Source: Bacteroidales bacterium (GTDB taxonomy: Bacteria > Bacteroidota > Bacteroidia > Bacteroidales > UBA932). From it: a DNA stretch of 64,000 bases. Below the pieces are notes generated by a model. That model saw nothing but the letters and a program-made list of their open reading frames with translations. It did no database searches and was not told where the DNA came from. Below, piece after piece: positions 8,189 through 17,413 of this stretch (position 1 is the first letter of the stretch; the number at the start of each line of letters is the position of its first letter). The position numbers and the translations under genes are program-made. The stretch is taken from positions 28,292 through 92,291 of the forward strand of contig JAEEVG010000004.1 of the NCBI GenBank assembly GCA_016290835.1, given 5' to 3'.

Positions 8189-9559
8189 CTATTTAAAGAG
8201 GGCCTTGACCAGCGCGGGCACGTCCGCGACCTTCACGACGCGGATGCCCTCGGGCCGGGCCTCCACCTTGGCGAAAGACGAGACGAAAATCCGCGTGAAA
8301 CCCAGCCGGGCGGCCTCCTGCACGCGGCGGTCGAGCTGCCCTACCGGACGGATCTCGCCGCTCAGGCCCACCTCGCCGGCAAAGCACACGTCCGCGGGAA
8401 TCGCAAAATCAAAATTGGAAGACAGCACGGCGCAGATGACCGCCAGGTCCACCGCCGGATCGCTCACCCGCAGGCCGCCGGCCATGTTCAGGAAGACGTC
8501 CTTGGCGCTGAGGTGGAAGCCGGCGCGTTTCTCCAGCACCGCCAGGAGCATATTCAGCCGCCGGGCGTCGAAGCCCGTGGCGCTGCGCTGCGCCGTGCCG
8601 TACACGGCCGAACTGACCAGCGCCTGCACCTCGAAGAGCAGCGGTCGCGTGCCGTCCAGCATGGCCGCGATGGCCGTGCCGCTGAGCCCCTGCCCGTGCA
8701 TCGGAATCAGCATCTCGGAAGGGTTGGCAACCTCCCGCAGGCCCGTCCCGGTCATCTCGAAGACCGCCAGTTCGGCGGTAGAGCCGAAACGGTTCTTGAT
8801 GCTCCGCAGGATGCGATAGGAACTGCGGTTCTCGCCCTCGAACTGCAGCACCACGTCCACGATGTGCTCCAGGATCTTCGGACCGGCGATGTAGCCGTCC
8901 TTGGTGATGTGGCCGATCAGGATCACCGGCACGCCGCTGTCCTTGGCGAAGCGCAGCAGGGCGGCGGCCACCTCGCGGATCTGGCTCACGGAGCCCGGGG
9001 CGGAGTCCACGGACTCGGTGTACATCGTCTGGACCGAGTCCACGATCATCAGAGCGGGCTGGAGGGCCTGGGCCTCCGCAATCACGGCCTCGATCTGCGT
9101 CTCGCAGAAAATCAGGCAGTTGGAGTCGTCTCCGCCCAGGCGGCGCGCACGCAGGCCGACCTGCCGGGCGCTCTCTTCGCCCGTGACATAGAGGGTGCGC
9201 AGGCCGCTGCACATCAGGGGAATCTGCAGGCTGAGGGTGGACTTGCCGATGCCCGGTTCACCGCCGATCAGCACCAGCGAGCCCGGCACCATCCCGCCGC
9301 CGAGGATGCGGTCCACCTCCCCCATTCCGAGGGAAATGCGCGCCTCCTGCGAATAATCGATTTCGCGCAGTTGCTGGGGCCGGCGCGCGGCAGGGGCCGC
9401 CGGACGGGTCGCAGCGCCGCCCGAGGGGCCCTTCTTCGGCTCCACCGGAGCCTCCACCATCGTATTCCACTCCCCGCACGCGGGGCAGCGCCCCATCCAC
9501 TTGGGGCTCTCATTGCCGCACGAGGTGCAATAAAAAACCGTCTTCGCTTTCGTAGCCAT
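8189..9559 (-). CDS. radA: DNA repair protein RadA
   Basis: RadA (Sms) is a RecA-like helicase that promotes branch migration in recombination. The 456-residue protein shows an N-terminal four-cysteine zinc finger (CTSCG...CPACG), Walker A GGEPGIGKST, the RadA-specific KNRFGS motif, and a C-terminal Lon-like domain with LSAKDVFLNMAGGLRVSDPA. Start ATG 9559 lies seven bases after a TATCTTTG -7 box, implying a very short leader. rsmE follows in the same operon. Confidence 0.97.
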   Translation of the reverse strand: MATKAKTVFYCTSCGNESPKWMGRCPACGEWNTMVEAPVEPKKGPSGGAATRPAAPAARRPQQLREIDYSQEARISLGMGEVDRILGGGMVPGSLVLIGGEPGIGKSTLSLQIPLMCSGLRTLYVTGEESARQVGLRARRLGGDDSNCLIFCETQIEAVIAEAQALQPALMIVDSVQTMYTESVDSAPGSVSQIREVAAALLRFAKDSGVPVILIGHITKDGYIAGPKILEHIVDVVLQFEGENRSSYRILRSIKNRFGSTAELAVFEMTGTGLREVANPSEMLIPMHGQGLSGTAIAAMLDGTRPLLFEVQALVSSAVYGTAQRSATGFDARRLNMLLAVLEKRAGFHLSAKDVFLNMAGGLRVSDPAVDLAVICAVLSSNFDFAIPADVCFAGEVGLSGEIRPVGQLDRRVQEAARLGFTRIFVSSFAKVEARPEGIRVVKVADVPALVKALFK

Positions 9560-9566
9560 ACGGATA

Positions 9567-9574
9567 CAAAGATA
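9567..9574 (-). promoter_or_regulatory. -7 box of the radA promoter
   Basis: TATCTTTG reads on the minus strand from 9574 to 9567, seven bases before ATG 9559. A transcription start 4-6 bases after the box would give an almost leaderless mRNA. No strong -33 box is obvious. Confidence 0.5.
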
Positions 9575-9599
9575 CGAAAAAAGAGAGGAAAAGACAGGC

Positions 9600-10091
9600 T
9601 CAGCGCGGGAGTTCGAAGACTTCCATCTCGCGGACCTGGCCGGATTCGAGTTTGAAACGGAGGGCGGTGCGCACGACTTGCCAGCCCTGCACGCCGGCGG
9701 CGCCGGGATTGATGTAGAGGAAGTCGTAGCGGCGGTCCTGCATCACCTTGAGGATGTGGGAGTGGCCGCAGATGAACACGTCGGGCCGATAGCGCTCGAT
9801 CAGGGCCTGGGCGCGCAGGTCATAGTGCCCCGGAGAGCCCCCGATGTGGGTCATCAGGACCTTCAGGCCCTGGACTTCGAGATACTGGTGGGCGGGGTAC
9901 TCGCGGCGGATGTCCTGCCCGTCGCAGTTGCCGCACACCCCGACGAGGGGCTTGAACGCGGCGATCGAATCGGCAAAGGAGAGTCCGCCGCCGAAATCCC
10001 CGGCGTGCCAGATCACCTCCACCGGCTCCAGGAACTTGCGGAAAGGCTCGCTGAAGACCCCGTGGGTATCGCTGATCAGCCCGACGTACAT
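9600..10091 (-). CDS. YfcE/MJ0936-family metallophosphoesterase
   Basis: The 163-residue protein has the compact calcineurin-like phosphoesterase motifs: SDTH at the N terminus, HAGDFG, GNCD, and FICGHSH near the C terminus, all metal ligands. Family members hydrolyse small phosphodiesters; the physiological substrate is unknown. It lies eight bases or fewer from galE on the same strand and is probably the last gene of the barrel-CYTH-galE-phosphoesterase run. Confidence 0.9.
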   Translation of the reverse strand: MYVGLISDTHGVFSEPFRKFLEPVEVIWHAGDFGGGLSFADSIAAFKPLVGVCGNCDGQDIRREYPAHQYLEVQGLKVLMTHIGGSPGHYDLRAQALIERYRPDVFICGHSHILKVMQDRRYDFLYINPGAAGVQGWQVVRTALRFKLESGQVREMEVFELPR

Positions 10092-10097
10092 CCGAGG

Positions 10098-11120
10098 TTA
10101 CTTGCCGGCGATATACTTCTCCCAGTCCCAGGCGGCCTTGAGCGTGTCGTCAAGGCTGCGCTCCGCCTTCCAGCCGAGTTCTTTGCCCGCCAGGGACGGA
10201 TCGGCCCAGATGGAGACCACGTCGCCGGGACGGCGCGGGGCGAACTTCCAGTTGAGCTTGAGGCCGTTGACGCGCTCGAAGGTGTTGATGAGTTCGAGCA
10301 CGGACACCGGGCGTCCGGTGCCGATGTTGAAGATCTCGTAGCCGGCCTTCATCTGGCCGTCCAGCATACGCGTGACGGCGCTGACGTGGGCCTTGGCCAG
10401 GTCCACGATGTCGATGAAGTCGCGCAGGCAGGTCCCGTCGGGGGTCGGATAGTCGTTGCCGAAGACGGACAGGCAGGCGCGCTTGCCGATGGCGGTCTGG
10501 GTGATGAAGGGCACGAGGTTGTTGGGTACACCGCGCGGGAGCTCGCCGATCAGGGCGCTGGGATGCGCGCCGATGGGGTTGAAATAGCGCAGGGCGATGC
10601 CCTTGATCCCGGGATAGGCCTTCACGCAGTCGCGCAGGATGTCCTCGCACATCGTCTTGGTGTTGCCGTAAGGCGAGGTGGCCGGCTGCCGGGGTGTCTG
10701 CTCCGTGACCGGGAGGTCCTCCGCCTCGCCATAGACCGTCGCGGACGAGGAGAAGAGGACGTTGCAGCCGCCCCGCTCCTTCGCCGTCTCGAGGATGTTC
10801 ACGAAGGAGAGCAGGTTGTTGCGGTAGTACTTGAGCGGCTCCGAGACGGACTCGCCCACCGCCTTGAAGGCGGCGAAGTGGATCACGGCGTCGATGGGAT
10901 ACTGCGCGAAGAGCGCATCCACGGCCTCCTTGTCGCAGAAGTCCATCCTGACCAGCGGGAGGGTGCGCCCGAGAATCTGGCAGACGCCCCGGTAGTTGGT
11001 CTCGTCGCAGTTGGAGAAGTTGTCGGCGATGACCACGTCATAGCCGGCCTGGGACAGCTCCACGGTCACGTGGCTGCCGATGAATCCGGCGCCGCCGGAG
11101 ACAAGTACGGTTTTTTTCAT
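10098..11120 (-). CDS. galE: UDP-glucose 4-epimerase
   Basis: GalE interconverts UDP-glucose and UDP-galactose with a bound NAD. The 340-residue protein has the Rossmann motif VLVSGGAGFIGSHV, the substrate-side SSSATVYG, and the catalytic YxxxK in SPYGNTKTMCEDI, followed by the sugar-binding ALRYFNPIGAHPS segment. It lies in a minus-strand run with CYTH and phosphoesterase genes and would feed the glycan genes elsewhere in the window. Confidence 0.95.
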   Translation of the reverse strand: MKKTVLVSGGAGFIGSHVTVELSQAGYDVVIADNFSNCDETNYRGVCQILGRTLPLVRMDFCDKEAVDALFAQYPIDAVIHFAAFKAVGESVSEPLKYYRNNLLSFVNILETAKERGGCNVLFSSSATVYGEAEDLPVTEQTPRQPATSPYGNTKTMCEDILRDCVKAYPGIKGIALRYFNPIGAHPSALIGELPRGVPNNLVPFITQTAIGKRACLSVFGNDYPTPDGTCLRDFIDIVDLAKAHVSAVTRMLDGQMKAGYEIFNIGTGRPVSVLELINTFERVNGLKLNWKFAPRRPGDVVSIWADPSLAGKELGWKAERSLDDTLKAAWDWEKYIAGK

Positions 11121-11134
11121 ATGCTCGGTTTGTA

Positions 11135-11608
11135 TTAATCTTTCCAGTCTTTGTAGGGGTGGCGGATCAGGCAGGAATTATAGTAGCGCCTGTCTCCGGT
11201 GACCTCCGCGCCCAGCCAGGCGGGACGCTCGAAAGGCTCGTCCTCCGCTCCCAGTTCGATCTCCGCCACCACCAGCCCTTCGTTGTCTCCGTGGAACACG
11301 TCCACCTCCCAGGTATGCCCGTCGGGGGCGGGCACCAGGCAGCGGGTCTTGTCGATCCGGCCCGGCTCGCAGAGGCGCAGCAGCAACTCCGCTTCCACCG
11401 CAGAGATCTCCTTCTCCCACTCGAAGCGGGTCAGGCCCTTCGCCGGGCCTTTAACCGTGATATAGCCCTTGTCTCCGCGCACCCGGACCCGGACCGTGCG
11501 GCCCGGAACGGAGCACAGGAAGCCCTGCCGGATACGGCTTTCGCCGGAAACCTCCCTCTGGAAGTCCCCGGCGACCAGGAATTTACGTTCTATTTCCTGC
11601 AGCGGCAT
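11135..11608 (-). CDS. CYTH domain (triphosphate tunnel) protein
   Basis: The 157-residue protein begins with the diagnostic EIERKFLV motif and has the alternating charged strands of the family (RVRVRGDKGYITVKG, FEWEKEIS, EVDVFHGDNEGLVVAEIE). Bacterial members bind triphosphates with a divalent metal and act as adenylate cyclases, thiamine triphosphatases or tripolyphosphatases; the activity cannot be assigned here. It begins three bases after the barrel protein stop and precedes galE. Confidence 0.92.
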   Translation of the reverse strand: MPLQEIERKFLVAGDFQREVSGESRIRQGFLCSVPGRTVRVRVRGDKGYITVKGPAKGLTRFEWEKEISAVEAELLLRLCEPGRIDKTRCLVPAPDGHTWEVDVFHGDNEGLVVAEIELGAEDEPFERPAWLGAEVTGDRRYYNSCLIRHPYKDWKD

Positions 11609-11611
11609 CTC

Positions 11612-12382
11612 CTAGAGATCCAGCAGGAGACCGATTGTCAAAGTACGGGCGTCGCTCCGTTCCGCAGGGAAAAGCGGCGTCAGGCCATAGAGGACGAAGA
11701 GTCCGAGAGAACTGTAGGAGACACCGGCCTCGACCGTGGCGCGGAAACGATTGAACATCGGGGTGACATCCTGACGGTTCTTCGGGGAGCGGTATTTGGA
11801 ATAGCCGCTGAGCAGGTACTCGGCGCTGGCACCCGCAAACACGCGGGCATCGCCCACCTTGTAGGTAATGCGCAGGGGGACTCCGATATAATTGCCGTGG
11901 ATCTTGGACTTGCGGCCGTTATAGTCCGGGGTTTCCGTCTTGATGGAATAAGGCAAGTAAGCCTTACCGGAGCCAGTCGGAGTGGCGTCTAAAAAAGTGT
12001 AGATATACGGAATTTCCCGGAACGTCCATTGGGAATCCCGCAGGGTGAAGTCCATGAAGGTCCAGCGCAGGCCCAGGCTGACATCCCAGCTCCCGCCGGG
12101 CTTGGAGAAATGCACCGCGGCCATCTCCAGGCCGTACACGAAGTTCTTGCCGGTCCGCGTGTCCAGGAAATCGGGACGTCCGGGATAGTCCCAGGCACCC
12201 TTGTAGTTGACACCGGTCAGCGCCGTCCAGCCGAAATACATCGGCAGGGCGAACTCCAACTCCGCCTCGACCGCGGCATCTTCCCGCGAGAGACTGATCT
12301 GATTGATATCCAGGTCCAGATCCTGGGCCAGCGCTCCCGTGCAAATGGCGGAAAGAGCCAGTAAAATAAACAACTTCTTCAT
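11612..12382 (-). CDS. Predicted outer-membrane beta-barrel protein, unknown function
   Basis: The 256-residue product starts with a clear signal peptide (MKKLFILLALSAICTGALAQ) and then alternates polar and aromatic residues in strand-like blocks (FALPMYFGWTALTGVNYKG, WDVSLGLRWTFMDFTL, YIGVPLRITYKVG), ending in LTIGLLLDL. This pattern suggests a small outer-membrane barrel of the type common in Bacteroidetes. A TATCTTTG box (12395-12388) ends five bases before the ATG, so it seems to have its own nearly leaderless promoter even though the TolC gene ends only 21 bases upstream. Confidence 0.8.
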   Translation of the reverse strand: MKKLFILLALSAICTGALAQDLDLDINQISLSREDAAVEAELEFALPMYFGWTALTGVNYKGAWDYPGRPDFLDTRTGKNFVYGLEMAAVHFSKPGGSWDVSLGLRWTFMDFTLRDSQWTFREIPYIYTFLDATPTGSGKAYLPYSIKTETPDYNGRKSKIHGNYIGVPLRITYKVGDARVFAGASAEYLLSGYSKYRSPKNRQDVTPMFNRFRATVEAGVSYSSLGLFVLYGLTPLFPAERSDARTLTIGLLLDL

Positions 12383-12387
12383 ACGAA

Positions 12388-12395
12388 CAAAGATA
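12388..12395 (-). promoter_or_regulatory. -7 box of the 12382 gene
   Basis: TATCTTTG reads on the minus strand and ends five bases before ATG 12382, inside the short gap after the TolC gene. It suggests a separate transcript with no real leader. Confidence 0.5.
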
Positions 12396-12403
12396 GGAAA
12401 AAA

Positions 12404-13729
12404 TCAGAACTCCAGCTCGCGTCCGCGGTAGAAATCCAGCAATTTCGTCTGGTAGAGGCACTGGAAGCGGGCCTGGATGTGCTCGGACTCCGCCCGGAGC
12501 CAGCTGTTGCGCGCATCGTTGTAGGACGCCACATCGGCCTTGCCGACTTTGTATTTCTCCTCGGTCAACTCGTAATGCTGGCGGGCGCTCGCGGCACTCT
12601 CCCGGCTACCGGCATAGCGCGCCTGGGCCGTGACCGCGTTGTAATAGGCCTGCTGGATCTCCTTGTAGAGGGCTTTCTTGGTGCTCTCCAACTGAATCTC
12701 CTGGCCCTTGAAATTGAGTTCGGCGTTGCGGATGTTGTTGCGGATGGAGAATCCCTGGAAGATGGGGATGCTCAGCGACAGACCCACGTACTGGCTGAAA
12801 TTGTTGCGAAGCTGCTCGCCGAACGGAGCGGCCTGCACCTTGGAATTGGTGTAGTAGTTGGAGCCCAGGCCGCCGCTGAGCGAGATCGACGGCAGGCGGG
12901 CGCCCTTGGCCCGGGTAATGGCCAGCTTGGCGTAGTCCAGATTGATTTCGGCCGCCTCGACGGCGGGCTTGATCTCCACGGCCTCATCGTAGATGGCCTC
13001 CGGGCGCATCAGCAGGGTCTGCGAGGGATCGCCGACCTCCGGGGTCACGATGGAGAAGCCCTCCGGGGAAGGCAGTTCCAGCAACTGGGTAAGTTCGAGC
13101 AGGGACATGCGCAGGTTCCCCTCGGCCTGGATCTCGGACTGGCGGCTCTGCGCCAGGGTGGCCTGCTGGGCGGACACCTCCGCCTCGCTGACCTTGCCGG
13201 CCAGCAGCCGCTCGCGGATCTGCTCGAGCAGTTCGGCATCGTGCTCCGCCTGCTGGTGTGCCACGCCGAGCAGCTCCTGGTTGTAGAGAATCTGCACATA
13301 GGCCTGGGCCACGGCCACGCGGATATCGTCGCGGGCCTTCTCGAGGTTCACCGTCGCGGCGGCGAGATTGAGCCGCCCGAGCTTGATGCCGTTGACGATG
13401 TCGAAACCCTGGAAGATGGGCATGTTGGCACCCAGCGAGAAGGAGGTCGAGGTGGTGTTGGAGTTGGAATAGGTATTGTCCGCCGTGAGGCCGCGGCCGA
13501 AGGAAAGGTTCTCCGAGGAGGAGGCGTTGACATTCGGCAGCTGCCGCCCCTTCGCCGTGCTGAGGTCCACTTCCCGCTGCTCCACGGTCAGCGCGCTCTG
13601 CTGGACGGTGAGATTGTGCTCCAACGCGTAATTGATGCAGTCCGCGAGGCTCCAGGGCCCCTGCTGGGCCCGGGCCGGACCGCCTGCGAGCAGCAGGACG
13701 GCCGCGATCAAGATGCTAGTTCTTCTCAT
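12404..13729 (-). CDS. TolC family outer-membrane efflux protein
   Basis: The 441-residue protein has a signal peptide (MRRTSILIAAVLLLAGGPARA) and two outer-membrane-efflux repeats with the typical opening WSLADCINYALEHN, long Ala/Gln/Glu-rich helices and short barrel strands (VGLSLSIPIFQGFSI). It should form the trimeric exit duct for the tripartite exporter encoded upstream. Its start overlaps the adaptor gene by 14 bases, implying translational coupling in the ATPase-permease-permease-adaptor-TolC operon. Confidence 0.93.
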   Translation of the reverse strand: MRRTSILIAAVLLLAGGPARAQQGPWSLADCINYALEHNLTVQQSALTVEQREVDLSTAKGRQLPNVNASSSENLSFGRGLTADNTYSNSNTTSTSFSLGANMPIFQGFDIVNGIKLGRLNLAAATVNLEKARDDIRVAVAQAYVQILYNQELLGVAHQQAEHDAELLEQIRERLLAGKVSEAEVSAQQATLAQSRQSEIQAEGNLRMSLLELTQLLELPSPEGFSIVTPEVGDPSQTLLMRPEAIYDEAVEIKPAVEAAEINLDYAKLAITRAKGARLPSISLSGGLGSNYYTNSKVQAAPFGEQLRNNFSQYVGLSLSIPIFQGFSIRNNIRNAELNFKGQEIQLESTKKALYKEIQQAYYNAVTAQARYAGSRESAASARQHYELTEEKYKVGKADVASYNDARNSWLRAESEHIQARFQCLYQTKLLDFYRGRELEF

Positions 13730-14825
13730 CTTCTTCGGTTTTGATGATCATCGGGCCGCGGAGCTTATCGCCCGCCTGCAGGCCGCTCTTGATCTGGATG
13801 GTGACACCGTCGCTCAGGCCCGTCTCGACCTCGATGCGGTCGAAGGTGCCGGCGGCGTTCTTGCGATACACGAAGGTCTGCTCTCCGTCGAACTCCAGGG
13901 CGCTCTCCGGGATGGAAAGCACATCCGTGAGGGTCTCCAGGACGATCTCCGCGTTGGCACTGTAGCCGGAGCGGATCACATAGTCGTTATTGACCTTCAG
14001 GGCGGCCTTGATCTCGAACTGGTTGGCGCCGTTGTTCTCGACCGCCTTCGGCGAAATATACTCCAGGGCGGCCTCGGAGCTATAATCGGGCAATGCACCG
14101 ATGCTGATCTGCATCGGCATGCCCTCCACGAGCGCGCCGACCTCGGTCTCGTCGATGTTGCCGTCGAAGATCAGGTCCGACATGTTGGCCACGGTGGCCA
14201 CGGTCGTACCGTCGTTCATCGTGTTGGCCTGGATCACGGAGTTGCCCACCTTGACGGGAATGTCCAGGATGAGGCCCGTGATGGTGGAGCGGACCAGGGT
14301 GGAGCTGCCTGTGGTGTTGCGCGAGGACACGCCGTCACGGATGACCTCCAGGGACTCCTGGGCGGCCGCCTTCTCCTCGACGGCCTGGTTGTAGGCCTGC
14401 AGGACCTGGTCGTATTCCTCGTCGCTGACGAGCTTTTTGTCATAGAGGGCCTTCTCGCGGTCGTAATTGGTCTTGGCCTGCTTGAGATTGATCTCCGCGA
14501 GGCGCACGCGGGACTGGGCGGAGCTCAGGGAGTTCATGTCCGGGATGACGCGGAGCTTGGCGATGACCTCGCCCTCCTTGACCTGCTGGCCGGCCTCCTT
14601 GTAGAGTTCGGCGATGATGCCGTTGATCTGCGGCTTGACGTTCACCTCGTTGCGCGGCTCGATCTTGCCCGTGACGACGGTGGTGCGGTTGATGTCGGCA
14701 TAGCCCGCCTCCAGCTCCTGATACTCGATCTTGTCCGGGCGGGAATTCTTGAACAGGAACACGAAGGTCCCGATGAAGATCACCGCGATCAGCGCGAAAA
14801 TGATGTACTTGACTACTCGTTTCAT
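13716..14825 (-). CDS. Periplasmic adaptor (HlyD/MacA type membrane fusion protein)
   Basis: The 369-residue protein has one N-terminal membrane anchor (YIIFALIAVIFIGTFVFLFK), a split biotinyl-lipoyl domain (RNEVNVKPQINGIIAELYKE and GLILDIPVKVGNSV), a helical hairpin between them (about residues 90-160), and beta-barrel and membrane-proximal domains after. It links the inner-membrane permeases to the TolC channel. MacA-like adaptors of this kind serve ABC exporters of peptides, macrolides or lipids; the cargo is unknown. Confidence 0.93.
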   Translation of the reverse strand: MKRVVKYIIFALIAVIFIGTFVFLFKNSRPDKIEYQELEAGYADINRTTVVTGKIEPRNEVNVKPQINGIIAELYKEAGQQVKEGEVIAKLRVIPDMNSLSSAQSRVRLAEINLKQAKTNYDREKALYDKKLVSDEEYDQVLQAYNQAVEEKAAAQESLEVIRDGVSSRNTTGSSTLVRSTITGLILDIPVKVGNSVIQANTMNDGTTVATVANMSDLIFDGNIDETEVGALVEGMPMQISIGALPDYSSEAALEYISPKAVENNGANQFEIKAALKVNNDYVIRSGYSANAEIVLETLTDVLSIPESALEFDGEQTFVYRKNAAGTFDRIEVETGLSDGVTIQIKSGLQAGDKLRGPMIIKTEEDEKN

Positions 14826-14843
14826 ATGGTTTGTTTTTATTTA

Positions 14844-16091
14844 TTATTCATCTCTCATGGCGTCCACCGGTTTGATGGACATGGCGCGGGTGGCCGGCGC
14901 CAGGCCGGCGACCACGCCCAGTGCGGTCAGCAGCAGGGCAGCCAGCACGGCTATCCAGAAACCGATCTGGAAGCTGGCGGGCGGATTCTCGCCCGAAGCA
15001 TTCACGATGGTCTCCGTGAGCCGGAGCAGCTGCACGGCGAAGACGATGCCGAACGAGCCCGCCACCAGGGTTAGGGAAATGCTCTCGAAGATGATCTGGG
15101 AGAGGATGTCACGCGGCGTGGCGCCGATGGCGCGGCGGATGCCGATCTCGGTCGTGCGCTCCTTGACGGTGACCATCATGATGTTGCTCACCCCGATCAC
15201 GCCCGCAAGGATGGTTCCCAGGCCGATCAACAGGATCAGGAAGTTCACACCCCGGAAGAGATTGTCCACCAGGGAGAAGATCTGCTCGGTGTTGAGGATC
15301 ATCAGGGCCTGCTTGTCCTTCGGGTTGAAGAGGTTCCGGCGTGCGAGAATTTCGCGTATGCGCGGCTCCTGGTCCGACATCCGCACACCCGACCGGCCGG
15401 TCACGCAGATCAAGTCCACGGTTTTGCCGCGGTTGTATATCTTCTGGGCTACCGGGAGCGGGACGCTGACGGTCTGGTCGGCGCGGCCGTTGATGCTGAT
15501 GTTGCCGCTGCTGTAGTCCACACCCACGATCTGATAGAAGACCGGCCCCACCTGGATGAATTCTCCGCAAGGATCTCCCCCGTCGGGGAACAGGTCCTTA
15601 TAGATACGCTTGCCGATCACGCAGACCTTGCGCTCCTGCAGGATGTCGGTCTCGTTGAGGTAGCGGCCGTATTTAATCCGGGGCTCCTCGATCTTGGCAT
15701 AATCCGCCTGGATGCCCTTGACGCTGCCGCTGGCCGTGTAGGAACCGTACACGATCTGTCCGCCCCAGGAGGCGATGACCGGCGTGACGGTCTCAAGGTC
15801 CGGCATCATCTGGCGCAGGCGCTCGACGTCGGTATAGCTGAGGTTCCAATAACGTCCTTCTTTGAAACCTTTATACGGCTCACTGGTCTGGGAGGAGGCC
15901 ATGATGCAAGTATTCGTGGCGAAGCCCTCGAAGTTGGCCATGATCATCTGCTTCATCCCATCGCCGCCCCCCAGCATGAAGAGCAACATGAACACGCCCC
16001 AGAACACGCCGAAGCCGGTGAGCAGGCTCCTGCTCTTGTTGCGGACCAGCGAGTCCGCAATCTCCCGGAAACTATCTACATCGAATCTCAT
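14844..16091 (-). CDS. MacB-type ABC transporter permease (second of two)
   Basis: The 415-residue protein has the MacB/FtsX layout: an N-terminal membrane segment (SLLTGFGVFWGVFMLLFMLGG), a large periplasmic domain (about residues 45-280), and three C-terminal segments, including the conserved ERTTEIGIRRAIGATPRDI coupling region. It overlaps the other permease gene by four bases. The two permeases are similar but not identical, so a heterodimer over the shared ATPase is likely. Confidence 0.93.
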   Translation of the reverse strand: MRFDVDSFREIADSLVRNKSRSLLTGFGVFWGVFMLLFMLGGGDGMKQMIMANFEGFATNTCIMASSQTSEPYKGFKEGRYWNLSYTDVERLRQMMPDLETVTPVIASWGGQIVYGSYTASGSVKGIQADYAKIEEPRIKYGRYLNETDILQERKVCVIGKRIYKDLFPDGGDPCGEFIQVGPVFYQIVGVDYSSGNISINGRADQTVSVPLPVAQKIYNRGKTVDLICVTGRSGVRMSDQEPRIREILARRNLFNPKDKQALMILNTEQIFSLVDNLFRGVNFLILLIGLGTILAGVIGVSNIMMVTVKERTTEIGIRRAIGATPRDILSQIIFESISLTLVAGSFGIVFAVQLLRLTETIVNASGENPPASFQIGFWIAVLAALLLTALGVVAGLAPATRAMSIKPVDAMRDE

Positions 16092-17413
16092 TCTGCGCGG
16101 AGGGCTTCTATGGGTCTGACCTGGGCGGCCTTGCGGGCCGGGAAGAATCCGGCGATGGTGCCGGCGATGATGAGTACGAGGGTGGCCTCCAGGGCCACGT
16201 CCAATCCGACGGTAGGGTTGACGAACATCGCGATCTGTTCATCCATGATGGATACGGAGGACTGCCCCACGGTCTTGTCGAGGATCTGGCAGGCAATCAT
16301 GCCGAAGAACATGCCGATATAGCCGAAGACGGCCGTGATCGTGACGCTCTCGGCAAGAATCAATTTCACGATGTCCCAGGGGCTGGCGCCGATGGCCTTG
16401 CGGATCCCGAACTCGTGCGTGCGCTCCTTGACGGTGATGAGCATGATGTTGCTCACGCCCACGATGCCACCGAGCAGGGTGAACAGGCCGATGATCCAGA
16501 GCGCCGTGTTCAGGATGTTGCGTCCCCTGTTCATCTGGAGGTTCTGGGTAAAACGGTTCCAGATCCACAGGGCGCGCCGGTCATCCGGAGCTGCGCGGTG
16601 CCGCAGGTTCACCGCAGAGCGATACTGCTCCTCGAAAGCCTCGTTTTCTTTCTCGGAATCGAGACCGTGGAAGGTGAAGGTGATGTCGTCCACAGTCCGG
16701 CCTTTTCCGTAGATGACCCGGAGTGTCGTATAGGGCACATAGACGGTGTTGCTGTTGGAGGCATCGTTGGTCTTGGTGATGCCCACCACGCGATAAGAGA
16801 AGTCGCCGATCCGGATGTATTTCCCCAGGATGTCCTGCGGCCGGACCTTCTTGCCGGAATTGCTGTTCAACTTCATGCCCGGGAGGCGGGCGCCCGTGTC
16901 CCGGATATCATTGCCGAGCAGTATCTCGGCCTGGTCCTCCGGCAGCACGACCACCTTGCGGTTCTCCTTGATATCCTTCTCGTTGAGGAAGCGACCGTAC
17001 AGGATCTCGATCTTGTCCATCTGCCGGCGGGCGGGGAAGCTGCCTTCTATGCTGCCGGAGAAATGCTTTTTGCCATAAATGACCGTGGCGCTCGTACTCA
17101 CGGTAGAGATCACCTGGTCCACGTGGTTCGCGAAAACCTCGCTCTTCGTCAGCGCCACATCCCTTTCGTCCAGCTCGATGATACGGCCTTCCTTGAGGCC
17201 GTCATAGGGCTTGGACGTCCAGCCGCCGCCGACTTGCATCACATTGGTGGAGATGCCTTCTCCGCCCACCAGGAAAGCGTTCATCAGGCCGTTGCCCGCG
17301 CCCAGCAGGACGATGAGCATGAAGATGCCCCAGGACACGGCGAAGCCGGTCAGGCAGGTCCTCAGCTTGTTGCGGCGGATGCTTTCCCAAATTTCGATGA
17401 AGACGTCTCTCAT
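16088..17413 (-). CDS. MacB-type ABC transporter permease (first of two)
   Basis: This 441-residue protein has the same architecture as its neighbour: N-terminal segment CLTGFAVSWGIFMLIVLLGA, a periplasmic MacB-like domain, then three membrane segments with ERTHEFGIRKAIGASPWDI as the ATPase-contacting stretch. It overlaps both the ATPase gene and the second permease gene by four bases. MacB-like transporters do not move cargo through the membrane but drive periplasmic export through TolC. Confidence 0.93.
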   Translation of the reverse strand: MRDVFIEIWESIRRNKLRTCLTGFAVSWGIFMLIVLLGAGNGLMNAFLVGGEGISTNVMQVGGGWTSKPYDGLKEGRIIELDERDVALTKSEVFANHVDQVISTVSTSATVIYGKKHFSGSIEGSFPARRQMDKIEILYGRFLNEKDIKENRKVVVLPEDQAEILLGNDIRDTGARLPGMKLNSNSGKKVRPQDILGKYIRIGDFSYRVVGITKTNDASNSNTVYVPYTTLRVIYGKGRTVDDITFTFHGLDSEKENEAFEEQYRSAVNLRHRAAPDDRRALWIWNRFTQNLQMNRGRNILNTALWIIGLFTLLGGIVGVSNIMLITVKERTHEFGIRKAIGASPWDIVKLILAESVTITAVFGYIGMFFGMIACQILDKTVGQSSVSIMDEQIAMFVNPTVGLDVALEATLVLIIAGTIAGFFPARKAAQVRPIEALRAE